Assembly (NCBI GenBank): GCA_033439685.1
Contig: JAUEDM010000001.1
Coordinates: forward strand, 620,001 to 684,000
Origin: Apodospora peruviana
Taxonomy: Eukaryota > Ascomycota > Sordariomycetes > Sordariales > Lasiosphaeriaceae
DNA: 64,000 nt
Direction of reading: 5' to 3'
Numbering within the stretch: position 1 is the stretch's first letter; the number at the start of each line of letters is the position of its first letter. Positions 1 to 11,252 of the stretch are shown here, one piece after another. Below the pieces are notes generated by a model. It was not told the DNA's origin, did no database searches, and was given only the letters and a program-made list of their open reading frames with translations. Position numbers and translations under genes: made by a program.

Positions 1-427
1 TGCCAGGGGTGTTGCCAACGCTTGCTTGCCATGTGGAAAGGTATGTCTCTTCGTACTTGTCCATCCTGAGTGCACTCAACCATACCCTCCATGGGGTTCG
101 CCCCGAAGTGCTCTGCAAAAATGCCCCATCTCCTCAGAATGCCGTTTGAATTAGGTGCTAGATGAACAGCGGCACCGATTTCGTTGGCGAAACGCGACTG
201 CTCGAACAACTGATGGGATATGTCAGGTCATGGGGCAATTTTCCAAAACATGTAGGCAAGCAATCACACACATGGACTTCGTGGCCGTTACGCCGCAGTC
301 CGATTGCAGCAGTCAGCCCGCCGATTCCCGCACCGACGATACTGATTTTCAGCGGTATTGGATGGTCGTCTATCAGTGGCGTTGAGCTATCGACATGAGC
401 GTCGGAGTTAGTAGCAACCGAAGCCAT
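1..427 (-). CDS. FAD-dependent monooxygenase (salicylate hydroxylase-like), 5' part only
   Basis: This is the N-terminal part of a flavoprotein monooxygenase of the group that hydroxylates aromatic rings with NAD(P)H and O2. Exon 1 is 427-272, the intron is 271-210 (62 bp, GTGTGT...CAG) and exon 2 runs from 209 off the left edge. A dinucleotide-binding GAGIGG motif lies at about residues 32-37. It is followed by a second strand ending in FEQ, where the acidic residue normally contacts the FAD ribose. Exon 2 contains the family-typical LAPNSNGILRRWG. I chose the ATG at 427 because it has A at -3 and G at +4; an in-frame ATG at 463 would add 12 residues. Substrate specificity cannot be read, because the substrate-binding half lies outside the window. 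It is divergent from the dehydrogenase at 2097. Confidence 0.85.
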
Positions 428-2096
428 GATACCCCCAGGGCTATCGGTCCTGAGGTTCTCCATAGGAGGGAGAGAGAGGAAATACCGGGTATCACACGCT
501 ATAAGGAGAGGTGGTAAAGGCAAAAATGGCAGTGTAATCCGACGAAGCAAGAAAGTATGTGACAGTTCAGTAACGACAGACCTGAACGCATTCCTGACAT
601 GAGTTGCCGGGCTACCCAATATTGGTATGAGACCAGGCAGGGAAGGGTTCAGTTATACATGATGAGATGGATCGACGCCTTCACCGTTCACCCTCATGTT
701 CTGTTCCTTGTCTGTGGTCTACCGGTCCAAACACTCGTTTCGACCGTTCCGATTTGTCCATGTTCAGCTAGCCAGCTCAGCCATGGAACTTCTTGACAGA
801 TACAAGCGGCCGCAGGTAGGATCGAGCGGCTAGACTAGTGTAGTCGCAGGGTTGGTAAATTCTCCGGATGGGCGGTGTCATTCTCGTGCGTCTTGTATGT
901 CTCTGGTCGACGATGACCTGGTCAAGCCCCCGGAGCTCGGAAACACCCCCACACGGAGCACTTGAGAGGGAGTTGAAGGTTGCTGCGGTTTCTGGTGACT
1001 AGACCGCCGATTCGAGCAAGCTGTGTTGCATGTCGACGACCGGATCTGGCAAGAGGGAGCTGACGAGCCGAAAATCTCTTGAGGACCCCGGAACCGAGAG
1101 GATACCGGGAGGTACCTCAGTTCCTCCCCGAAGACATTGGACGGAGTGGTACTTTCCCCAGGAGTCGGAAACCCTTGCGGGAAAGCGCTTGGACGGTCGA
1201 TACTCGCAGTAGTTGCTGAAGTTGGCGGTGGCAAGAGGTGCAGGAGAATGTGCGGTCGGGTTCGGATGGATTTGCGGAAGGTGGGGGAGCCGCATGTCGT
1301 TCCCGGCTTCGGCTTCCACCAGCCAGTTCACCTCCTCCACCTTACATACAACCCGAAATTCACACCACGTTTGAAAGTTCCCAAATTCCACATCCACTGC
1401 ACCTCAATGCAGTTGAGTGTTTGGTGAGTTGGTGGGTCTATGGACCAACGTAAGATATTTACGGAATGCCGACTGGCAATCTAGAGTTCCCCATCACTCG
1501 CTTGCTTGCACACCTTCGTTTTTGATGCATCATGCATATTGGACCAGTTGTCTATCGATGGACACTCATAGCCAATATTTGGGTTTCTATCCCGGTGCCG
1601 TTGGAGATTTGTTCTCCCCGTAACATTCGCGGAGATAACCCATATGGGCCAGCTATCTATTTTTATGGATGACTACCATATGATATTCATCAACAGACGG
1701 CGGGCGGTATGTGGAATATGCCAATAAGTCTGTCCCCGATGGAGCATCCACCATGCAAGCGGACGTCGTTCCAATGCGGGGGTTTCTTTAGACTTGGCGT
1801 CTCGTTACGTACAGATCCGTAAGTTCATGCTACTTCTCACTCGCGATGGTATTACCTATATGGGAACCAGTTCACCAGTTCACCAGCTCACCACGCACCA
1901 CGCACCGGTCCTCTCACAACCTTCGGGCGGAAACATTCCGTTCCCTTGCATACCGTTTCTCACGCCGCGGACTCTTTAGCCCCGGCCCTCGCAAGCGGAC
2001 ATCAAGAAGGTTCTGATCATCCGCCGCATCGGCCACAGTGGTAAGAGCGAACCAGGCAAGATCCGGTATTGATTTCCCATACGATTATTGGATAAA
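428..2096. other. Intergenic stretch, no supportable gene
   Basis: This is the shared upstream region of the divergent monooxygenase and short-chain dehydrogenase. Open frames around 880-1430 exist on both strands, but they lack convincing starts, splice structure or recognisable motifs. A short direct repeat of TTCACCAG-type units lies near 1868-1890. Nothing else is evident. Confidence 0.5.
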
Positions 2097-3231
2097 ATGG
2101 CCGCTGTGCCGTTGGTGGCGCTCGTTACTGCCGGAAGCGCGGGACTGGGGGCAGCAACCGCTCGCCTGTTCGCCCGGAACGGCATTCGCGTCGCGGTCAA
2201 CTACAGCAGCAATACCGAGAGGGCACAGGCGCTCGTTGCCGAGCTCCGAGAGTTGTCCATCTTGACGAGTGCCGAGGGTAGGACCGACTACCATGCTGTT
2301 CAGGCCGATCTCTCCAGCCGGGAAGCTATCGGCCGTCTCGTCGAGGAGACGGTGGCTACCATGGGCCGATTGGACGCCGTCTTCTCTAACGGAGGCTGGA
2401 CACGCCTGCGGAATATCAGCGATCTCGAGGAGAATGTGAATGAGGACGACTGGGACACATGCTTCAACATGAACGTCAAGTCGCATCTCTGGCTGATGCA
2501 CGCTGCAAAGAAGCACTTGGACGAGTCCGAGGGCGCCTTTATCACAACTGCTTCTCTTGCAGGTGTTAAAGTTAGTGGAAGCTCCTTGGTAAGTTTACAA
2601 ATAATGGGATTGCTCTTCGCATTTTGCCAAGTAGGGCTTACAGGTAATTCGCGTAGGCATATGCCGTCACCAAAGCTGCTCAGATACACCTTGCAAAGGG
2701 ACTGGCGATTATCGCAGCCCCCAAGATAAGAGTAAATACTGTGTCTCCGGGATTGATGCTCACGGTATGTTTGCTACTTTCTTCCCCACGTGCCCTGTTG
2801 ATGACTGACAAACAAATAACTTCACCATAAATCAGGACTGGGGCCTCCAATTCCCTCCTGAGAAGCAAGAGGAAATGAAAGAGCGGACCAAACTTAAACG
2901 GCTGGCAACTGTAGAGGTATGATGTTCCCCATGTCTATAATGAATAATTACTCCACGGTCCAACTCACTTTTCTGGGGGTTTCAGGATGTTGCAGAACAG
3001 ATCCTCTGCTTCGTTAAGAGCAAAAGTGTCACAGGTATGCTTGCCCATCCAATCTTGCCTCCTGTTTAATTTCCCTCGTTCATCAAAGCTATGCGATCAG
3101 GGAGAGTTACTTTGTCACCGCCGAGAGATATTTAGGCAGTCCCAGCCCAAAGAGAATACACCTACTAACCATCAACTCGCAAATAATTTTTAGGTGTAAA
3201 TGCCATCATCGACGGCGGAATGGCGCTCTGA
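2097..3231 (+). CDS. Short-chain dehydrogenase/reductase
   Basis: A classical-type SDR oxidoreductase, expected to be cytosolic and NAD(P)(H)-dependent. There are five exons: 2097-2588, 2657-2764, 2836-2916, 2986-3034 and 3194-3231. The N-terminal cofactor motif is TAGSAGLG (usual form TGxxxGxG). The usual NNAG is replaced by SNGG, and the catalytic YxxxK is present as YAVTK at the start of exon 2. The late IRVNTVSPG segment and the C-terminal IIDGGMAL match the family ending. The start is the ATG at 2097; upstream in-frame codons contain only TTG. The intron positions restore the complete Rossmann fold, which supports the model. It is convergent with the MFS gene and divergent from the monooxygenase, which suggests a small catabolic or biosynthetic group. 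The substrate is unknown. Confidence 0.85.
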
Positions 3232-4555
3232 AGATACTGGACTCTGTCTCGATGCCTACCTAGGTGTCTAGTCCACTCAATTTATCACTATCTCCAGCTA
3301 GCTCCCTTGCTAAAAACAGCAATCCAAAGCGAGAACAACAGCAAGACACGGAAGGGAACGGAACAACGTGCATACAGGTCTGCCAAGCGGACATCGCGTA
3401 GGGTTAAATCCACCCAATGTACTCTGATATATTCACTCCAAATGGAAAACCATCGAATAGTCCCTTCATTCTTCCCCCTCTCACTATTTTCCGAGGTGTT
3501 GGAATAAGGACCTTTCCAAGTGTTCAACTTGAGAAAACCCGGCTTGTCGTTTGCTTGGCTGCTACGTACCAGGTTCCCGTTCCCAAGCTTTGATCAACCC
3601 TCACACAACCGGACGTGGTATAATATATATTGCCCCATCTGCACTTATCTATTATGTTGCACCATTGCATATATAGAGTTATATCAACATCCCCCCAATA
3701 GAATGTCCCCAAGAAACTACATTAGAGTTCATGCTTGGGGTACTGACTAGATGTTGAAAGGGTTGAAAGGCAACACACGGTAGGGCCATATTTGACCATA
3801 TGCCGACCTAAGCACCTACCAACCTTATATAACGTGATATAATACCGGAACTTAGGCACCTGCCTGCGTCTTGTGAAGCAGGTAAAGCCTTGAAATGTCA
3901 GTCGTTCCAAATCAGAGTGAACAACACTGTACGCATGCATGCAGCCCAGCCCAGCACCGCACTTCGCAACCATTTTCCCAAGTGGAGAAACTAGACTAGC
4001 AGTACAATATATGTAAGTAGTATATGTTTATATTAACGGCCGTGAGGAGTCAACTTTAAAGTTGAATATTAAGCCTATGATAAGGCCGGCCAAGCCTACC
4101 GACAGACCTAAGCGGTGGGTGCTAGTTCATTTATCCTCCATGCACGAACATTGGAATCTTAGCGACTTCATTCTTCTTCTCACTCCACGATAGCGCTTAC
4201 TCCAAGTCACTTTCTCACAATCCTACCAACAACCTCCCCTAGGTTATCAACTTCTTCGTCGGGTTTCATCAACATTCATCTTCAGCCTTCCAACAAAGTC
4301 AAGTACTATCCGGTTGAAGATGGAAATACTCCCTGACAAATAGAGTCTAAGTTTGAAGACCAACTGCGATCACTCCCTGTAGATAGAACAATAGACATAA
4401 TACACACCAGAATAACAAGTACCCAAGGAATCACGCGCCAATTCCATCATACATAGCTAATCTGACACTGTTGACAAGATAAACAGCTAACCTGGAAGGC
4501 ACCCAATCAAACCCCGGAAGATAAACCAAGAATACAGAGAGCATAAAACAACTTT
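3232..4555. other. Intergenic stretch between convergent genes
   Basis: This AT-richer sequence separates the 3' ends of the dehydrogenase and the MFS gene. Short open frames occur on both strands but show no motif or splice pattern. One copy of the recurrent CCTACCTAGGT motif lies at 3255-3265. Confidence 0.5.
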
Positions 4556-6587
4556 TTACTCGCCAACCTCGCGATCATCGCTCCAGTGGATATACGAGAT
4601 AACAGACCACTGCCAAGTAGCATGCCGAATCTTCTTGCCCCATACATATAACGGCACCCACATAAGGATGATGACGGCCGATATTGCCGCCATGACCCCA
4701 TAAGCGTTTTGATAGCCCGATTGAACGACCCATGTATTGGTGTAGAAGGACAAGAGAAAGCCAAAAAGACTCTTGAATCCCATCACGGCGAGCGTGATCT
4801 CGCCGGCTACCGGTCTGTACGCGTCGATCACGTAGACCAGACAGATGTTGGTCCCCTGAACGGTAGCAAAGTTTACTGTTTGTTCACCACATCACATATC
4901 AGCAATCAGGAGTGTGTTGTAGAGAGAGTGCGTCTGAAACTTACACAGACTGAGCCCAATGGTTGGACATATCCAATGAAGCTTGTGCTCAATCCCGACA
5001 CCGTACAGGATCAATGCCAGTGGTGTGGCGATAAGACAAGGAATCATGGCAGGGAGCCGCATCTCCGGGTCACGAATGCCGCCGTTCCGCTTCGTGAACC
5101 AGTCGGCCACCATGTCGCCGAACTGACCGCCGGCTGGGATACCCAGAAGAGAGCCGAGGATAGCGCCGACAAAGCACAGACCGACCTGCCACGACTCAAA
5201 GTGGTACGTCTGCTCGTACGCGACCTCGATATTTGAGGTGACGGCGACGAGGAATCCGATAGTCACAGCCTCGACTAGAGCGGACCAGAGTACTGGAGGG
5301 AGACAGATCAGACCGAGCGGTCGGACCATGAGCTTCAGCAGACTCTCGGACGTCAATGTCTTGTGGAATATCTTGAGAGAGTCCAAGTAGGAACGCCTGG
5401 TGGCAGGAGGCGGGGTGGCGGTCCGCTCGACATCGGATGTGGATACTTCGCACTTCTCTGATGGCAACAGGCCGGGTGTCGTCTGCGCTTCGCCGCCAAT
5501 CGAACGTTCTCGTATGTATGCTGTCTCTGGAAACGCGAAGAAAGCCAAGAGAAAGACAGCGCCGATCAAGGCAGACGCAACTTGATAGATGACTCTCCAG
5601 TTGTGGTGGATAGTGATTAAACTAGGGCAAGGAAGTTATTAGCTTAATTCAACCTAATTCTTCATCGTGAAACACCCACCCAGATATCAACATGCCACCC
5701 GATACCCCGACTGCTAGGAAGGATGTATAAAGGGCCATCACGGTGCCGCGTTCGTGGAGGAAGAAGACATCGGCAATGGTAATCGGCGCTGTACAATGAA
5801 TGACAGGTCAGCTCCAGAGACTTAGCATGATTGAGAAGTCTGGGCCATACCAATAGTTTCGGCAGCACCGGCACCGAAGCCCATGATGATTCGGCCGGCC
5901 AGGAAGCCACTGTACGAGTGATCGAAGCAAAGCCATATAGCACAAACCTATTCAGAGGTTAGGCAGTGTCTCAAAAGCGAGCTTCGTTTTCTGTGAGCAT
6001 ACTTACAGTGTAGATAAAATAGCTAAAGACGTATGATGGTCGTCGTCCATACTTGTTGGCCACTGGTACCCAGAAGAAGTTGCCCACACCCTGCATGAGA
6101 GCTGTGGTAGTAAAAAAGAAGGACACTTTCGCAACCGAGCTAGCAAACAGTATGGGGTTCTTTCCGGGATGGGAGCCCGGAAAGAATTCCATTGTGGTGG
6201 CAACGATGGCAATGGATGGGCCGGCGGCCAAGAAGTTACACATCATCATGGCGAGACAGATTACTAGGAGCAAGAAGTTAGCATGTCTTTGTGGTCTCCT
6301 AGTTAGCTCTACCAGTCCCTCAATACTTACCACTTGCCATATAGTATTTATACCATTGCGACCTGGGTACTTGTTAGCCGTAGTTAACTTGGTATGCCAA
6401 GAGCGAAGAGGCGGACATACCAATTCAGGGGGTCGTGCGGATCTGAGGAAGGTGTGGGAACCAAGATGATCTCGTGGGTGTCATGGTGACGAAGACGGAC
6501 GTTGCCGAGTGTCCTCACACGAGCTCTTTCAACGCGTTCAACCTCATGCTCGGCGTCTAGCACCGCTGCGATCTGGTCCTCTGCCAT
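4556..6587 (-). CDS. Major facilitator superfamily transporter (DHA1-like drug/polyamine exporter type)
   Basis: A plasma-membrane proton-coupled exporter of about 552 residues encoded in seven exons: 6587-6421, 6362-6331, 6263-6007, 5947-5851, 5788-5680, 5621-4945 and 4875-4556. The N-terminal tail ends in DPHDPLNW, typical of fungal DHA1 transporters. The next helix reads VICLAMMMCNFLAAGPS. The loop NKYGRRPSY matches the MFS motif after helix 2, and GRIIMGFGAGAAE follows in helix 4. A hydrophilic central loop, about 5400-5500, separates the two six-helix halves. The 32-bp second exon is needed to keep frame and fits the family reading NWSQWYKYYMA. The start is the ATG at 6587. Given its neighbours it may export a product of the oxidoreductases. 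Its substrate cannot be predicted. Confidence 0.88.
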
Positions 6588-9023
6588 TATCAAGGTGTGC
6601 TTCAGGTGTATTAGGTGGTCCTGGGTCTAGCGAGGCAGGAACACATCGACACGTGAAATGTCGGGTCTCGTGCTGCTGATATAGATATAGCAAGGTTACC
6701 ACCTTGGACTCAAGCAGGAGCTTGGTAGTTCCAAGGGTGGCCAAGCTTGCAAGGAGCTAGAAGCGAGAATATGGAGGGCCGGGTAGCCGTCAACTTGATA
6801 GAGACAGGGGTGTTTGTAGCCGCGAGTGTCGATATTAGTCTTGCAACCACCGTCAGAGTCACATAGCTTCGAGTCTGGGTTGGTGGACAAATCACTCTGC
6901 TGGATGCAACTGGCGAATCATATAAGTATATAGATTTGAACCGGATTGTGAACTCTTCCGGCTTTCCAGCTGACAACCGCCTAGACAACCACCTTGGGGC
7001 CCTTGAGGTGATTCTGGGATTACCCTGGCGGATCGTGTGTGACGGGCTTGGCCAAGCCCAGCCCGGGCCCAAGAATTAAGCCTCCCACCGACTTGCTGCA
7101 ATGGCACCCACTCAGCTGTTGAGGGGCAAAGGTGAATGAACGGACCGGGGGAACAGGAGAGGAAGCCGTTGTCAACGTTGATACCAAGCGTCAGCTTTGG
7201 GGGAGTATTGCATGCGCATACCAGATGAACGTGGATGAACTGGGAACTTGGACTGGGGATCTTGATCTGGAGTTTAGGGATCTGCGAAGGTCGTCGATGA
7301 TCAAGATATCGAGAGTGGAGGATCTCCAATTCGATGGCTCAAGCTTTGAAACTATTTTTGGACCGACAGCTCAAGACGATGACGATGCTCCCGGCAGATA
7401 AACGTTCATGGGAACCCCTTTGACGAACGTGATGCAGGGCGATAATGCTGAGACGTAGGTAGGCTCATGCTTACAATTCAGTCAGCGAGAGACTGGAAGC
7501 TCCTGAAAATCGAAAACCGTGCATGTTTGGTGTCGTGGTGGGACTTTTGTTTCTCCTGCAGACAAGCTGGAATTGCTTTTGGTGCATTGTTTTCGTGCTC
7601 TCCGTTGAGTGAGGGTGAAAGGTCAAGGTGCAATCTTTTCCTATCCATGGTCCATGGCTGGCCCCAACCTCCGCCGCGTCATGTCGGAAATGAGATTGGA
7701 AACCACGGTCGAACCTTACAAACGGAACCCTCTCCATGCACACCGGTGAACGATGCTGCACTTGAAGATATTGCGTTTTGCGTTGTATGCGTTGTATGCG
7801 TTGTATGCGTTGTATGCGTTGTATGCGTTGTATATATACATTGCTACTTCATAATCGTCAATTGCTGTCACGCAGAGACTCGTTGGTACCCTATTGTCGT
7901 TACAGCAGGACTTCCAGCGAGACCAGGATCAGAATCTCGCTAGATTAAAACGACTGTTAAGCCCAACTTGGCAATATCTGCCACCATCTGATTAGCCGCA
8001 GATGGATCAAAAGTGGCCGCGACAGCAACAACGATAGCATGCCTTCCTTCGCTTCCCCAGATTCGCAGACGGGAGCCTGGACCCCATCATGTTCCTGAAC
8101 CCAGGGTTTAGAGGCCCCACTTTGCTGTCTGACAAGTGAACTCCCGAGTCCCAACGGTCTCAACCAACGGTTCGACAATCGCGATCATCTGGCACTTGGG
8201 ACGGCACTCGTCTCTCGGATTCGGTACAGTACCCGGAAGCTTCAAGCTCACTTTTGTGTCAGTATTCACACAGTAGGTAAGTCTCGTCGCCATTTGATTC
8301 GGTTGAACAGCCGTGAACCGAACCCGCGATGGTAGCTCGAAAGCGGACGAATCTTCTGATGGTGACCTCTGGGCGGGTACCTGTCAAAATATCACTTACC
8401 ACTTACTGTTCCACAAGTACTAGGTACATGCGATTCAACAAGATCCACATTTCATTGAAGGAAAGAAAGTTCAATGATAGCATTGGCCTTATTATCTAGG
8501 TATTTAACCATGGACAATTTCAGCCACATATTGCAAGCGATACCATGTGGCTGTGCGGGTAGTGGCTGAACTTCCGTTCCTTATTGATAACGCAATACCC
8601 CACTTTACCCACGGCACTGACATCATCTCGTGACTTTCCTTCTTCACACCTGCCGCATACCGAGTCGCCCACTGAACGCGACTGCCCTGACACTGAATAT
8701 TTCATCGTTATTCATCCGCGCAGACAGAACTTTTAGTTGTGCATCAATCGACAGACATTTTTTCAGTGAAAATCTGTAAGTCACTGTCTTCATCTTTTCG
8801 ACTGGATAAAAAAGCTAATAAAATTGAGCAAGCGCTATCAAGTCGCGACGGAACGCGCTCGCCTTTCACTATTCCAAAATTCCCTACGCGCTCCGCGTTC
8901 TCTGGTTGTCGCACACGCGCATTCACATTCACGCACGCACATTCACATTCAGAAAAGATATAATCCTCTTTCCTGACTGAAACAGCATATTCCGCTGGTT
9001 CACTTCATTTATTCTTACCCGAG
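6588..9023. other. Intergenic stretch with a minisatellite, no supportable gene
   Basis: This holds the upstream regions of the MFS gene and of the chromodomain gene. The frame at 7132-7401 has an ATG but no recognisable motif. A 9-bp tandem repeat lies at 7782-7833. The recurrent GTAGGTAGG and ATCTAGGTA motifs occur near 7455 and 8493. The last 300 bp are pyrimidine-rich, as expected of a fungal promoter. Confidence 0.5.
7782..7833. repeat. 9-bp minisatellite GTTGTATGC, about 5.8 copies
   Basis: The unit GTTGTATGC is repeated perfectly five times in tandem and followed by a partial sixth copy that runs into TATATATA. It lies in noncoding DNA. Confidence 0.95.
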
Positions 9024-10316
9024 ATGCCTTTCATGAGCGACGACGAGGTGGAGTTGTTCCCGTTAGTTGGAAGCGACCTTCGAAAGTAAGTTGCGCACTG
9101 CCTTCCTTGTTCCATCTGCTCTCCTCTTCTCGCACAAAACCACTCCTCTTGCACCTCACCTGGAGGGGTCGCGCACCTCCATCTCAACCAGAAGATATAC
9201 CATGCAAACACACCTGTGACACCTAAATCTCCTACCCGGCACGCCGGCGCGTATCCATCAATGCAGAATTTTACCAGGCGCGTTACCGACTATGTTGCTA
9301 ATCCCTTTCGCAACAGCACCGTCGAGTCCCCAGTTTCGCCGGTCTAGCGTCCGCGCTGCTCGGCGAGGCTAGTACTACTACCACTGCCGTGGTTACGGGC
9401 GTCACGGTCGTTGCGTTGGAGAACGAAGAGGAAGGAGACGAGGCCATGGTCAACGAAGAGTTGCAGCAGCCGCCATAGTCTGCGCCGGCAACGGCAAAGA
9501 AGCGCGGCAGATCGTCCATGTCGCGATCGGAGACGCCTGTGAAGGCCGCGGTGGCGAAGACCCCGCGTTCAACGAATGCTTCGGCTGCCAAAGCCCGTGC
9601 GACGCCAAAGAGCGCTGCGACTACCGCCACGTCGTCAGGACGCAAACGGAAAGCCCCCGAACCTGAGCCGGAGTAAGAGGAGGATGCTGAGGAGGACGAT
9701 CAGCAGGAAGCTGAGTCCACGGAGGACTCCGAACCGGCCAAGAAGCGTGGCCGGCCCGCGCGCGCCGCCGCCGCCGCTACTAGCGCACGGCTGTTGGCCA
9801 AAGCCGCGAAGAAGCCGACACGCGGCTGCCCCAAGTCTGCTGCTACCGCTGCTGTAATTATCACACAGAAGGACGCAATCTTGATTTCCTAATACTAATG
9901 TTGCAAAATAGACCGCTACAAAGTCAACCAAGGCCGCAGGAAAAGGTGGCCGCCCCAGAAAGGCTGTTGCCACAAATGGCGACAGCGCGCCCGCGGGTGA
10001 ACACGAGGTTGAGGAGATCATCGAGTCTGTCATCGACGCAGAGACGATGGAGCACATGTACCACGTCAAGTGGAAGGGGTACCCCTCGAGCGAGAACACG
10101 TGGGAGCCTAAGAAGAACCTGTCCCACGCGACGGAGCTGTTGACGGTGTTTAACACCAAGAAGAAGAAGGCAGCGGCTGAAGAGGCGGCTGCCGCTTCTG
10201 GCGAGAAAGCCGCCGCACCAGCGAAAGCAGCAAAGAAGACCAAGGCAGTGAAACCGGTGAAGGCGCCGAAAGCGAAGAAGGCGGCTGGACGGCCGAAGAG
10301 AAAAACGAGGGCGTAG
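9024..10316 (+). pseudogene. Chromodomain/AT-hook protein gene with a disrupted N-terminal half
   Basis: The last exon, 9912-10316, encodes 134 residues with a complete chromodomain. It contains YHVKWKGYP and ENTWEP, followed by a Lys/Ala-rich tail ending in AGRPKRK. Upstream coding frames contain more AT-hook-like cores (KKRGRP, GGRPRKA), so the ancestral protein probably bound methylated histone tails and AT-rich DNA. The upstream half cannot be read as one frame. An exon-1-like start at 9024 (MPFMSDDEVELFPLVGSDL) splices out of phase with the next frame, which ends at TAG 9345-9347. The frame that continues is shifted by one base and carries TAG at 9476-9478 and TAA at 9674-9676. No ATG lies between the last stop and the chromodomain. 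The intron 9854-9911 is normal. Sequencing error or unusual splicing is possible. Confidence 0.65.
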
Positions 10317-11252
10317 GCTTTTCGATATTTGTTGGTTCAGTCTTTTCTGCTTTGTTTTTCTGGGTTTCATCTTGCGGTTGCTTGTGTTACTACGGATTTC
10401 TGGGTCGAGGAGGTAAGGAGGTTGAAAACAACACCCGCAGGGTCACAGGTATCTACGGACATAGGCAGTGATGGTGGCGGCGTGGCGGTGGTGAGGTTGT
10501 TTTTCTTCTCCGTTCGTTCTGGTTCAGCAAAATTAAAGGGACAGAACTCTTTCTGTGGCGGGCGTTTGATCAATCTTCCCTAGGAGAGGCTTGGTCGGTT
10601 TCACTTGTTGAACTGAGCGAACACGCAAGGATGCAAGGGGATATTTGTTAATAGTTCCCTTTCTCTCTCTCTCCATGTTTGTATCAGCGCGTCATGTATG
10701 TATTATATCACCGGGTTCAGGGGGCTATCTAGCATGCTTCTAAGAAACAGAGATCGTTTGTTCCGGCTTGCGCTTAATAAGATTTTGCGGTCAAATCGAT
10801 ATCATCTACGAAAGGTGATAGGGATGGCAAAACTAAATACGCCGTAGATCAAAAAATGAAGAGGTCTGACACCGTTTTGCGAACAACTAAAATTCAGCAA
10901 AAGGAGAACTTATTCTGGTCCTGACCTGTGTAACCGTATGATGGTATGACGCATCTGACTTCGAGGAGATTTTTGGGTTGTGGCGGCTCCGCTGGCTCCA
11001 CCCACCGCCGAGCGGGACGCCCCACAATTTGTCCTTTTCAAGGGTTGGCCAAGCTCCCGGGTACCGAGATTCATCCCGCCCTTTTTCACAAGCTTTTATT
11101 AGGCATCACCAGAAATTCCATCCTATCCGGCGTGCTGCCACAGCAAAACAAAACAAACCTCGGAATCAAAACATCCCATCAAACCCCCGATAGCGATCGA
11201 TCTCGACAACCCCCGTGCCATCATCTAAAATCGAAGCCGCGAAGCCGAAAAG
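10317..11252. other. Intergenic stretch, no gene seen
   Basis: 3' flank of the chromodomain locus and 5' flank of the PQ-loop gene. Frames in this stretch lack motifs. The bases just upstream of 11253 are A-rich, consistent with a leader. Confidence 0.5.

Noticed and set aside
999..1397. 132-codon minus-strand frame upstream of the monooxygenase
   Set aside because: Considered as a possible cluster regulator, but no Zn2Cys6 cysteine pattern or other domain is present.
2088..2096. Dehydrogenase start three codons upstream of 2097
   Set aside because: The codon is TTG; the ATG at 2097 is a normal start and gives a standard N-terminus.
7132..7401. 89-codon frame with an ATG between the MFS and chromodomain genes
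   Set aside because: No recognisable family, no splice continuation, and it lies in a probable promoter region.
9301..9853. Heavy repeat-induced point mutation over the chromodomain locus
   Set aside because: Only isolated C-to-T-type stops are seen; the region remains GC-rich with ordinary codon use, so classic RIP of the whole locus is not supported.
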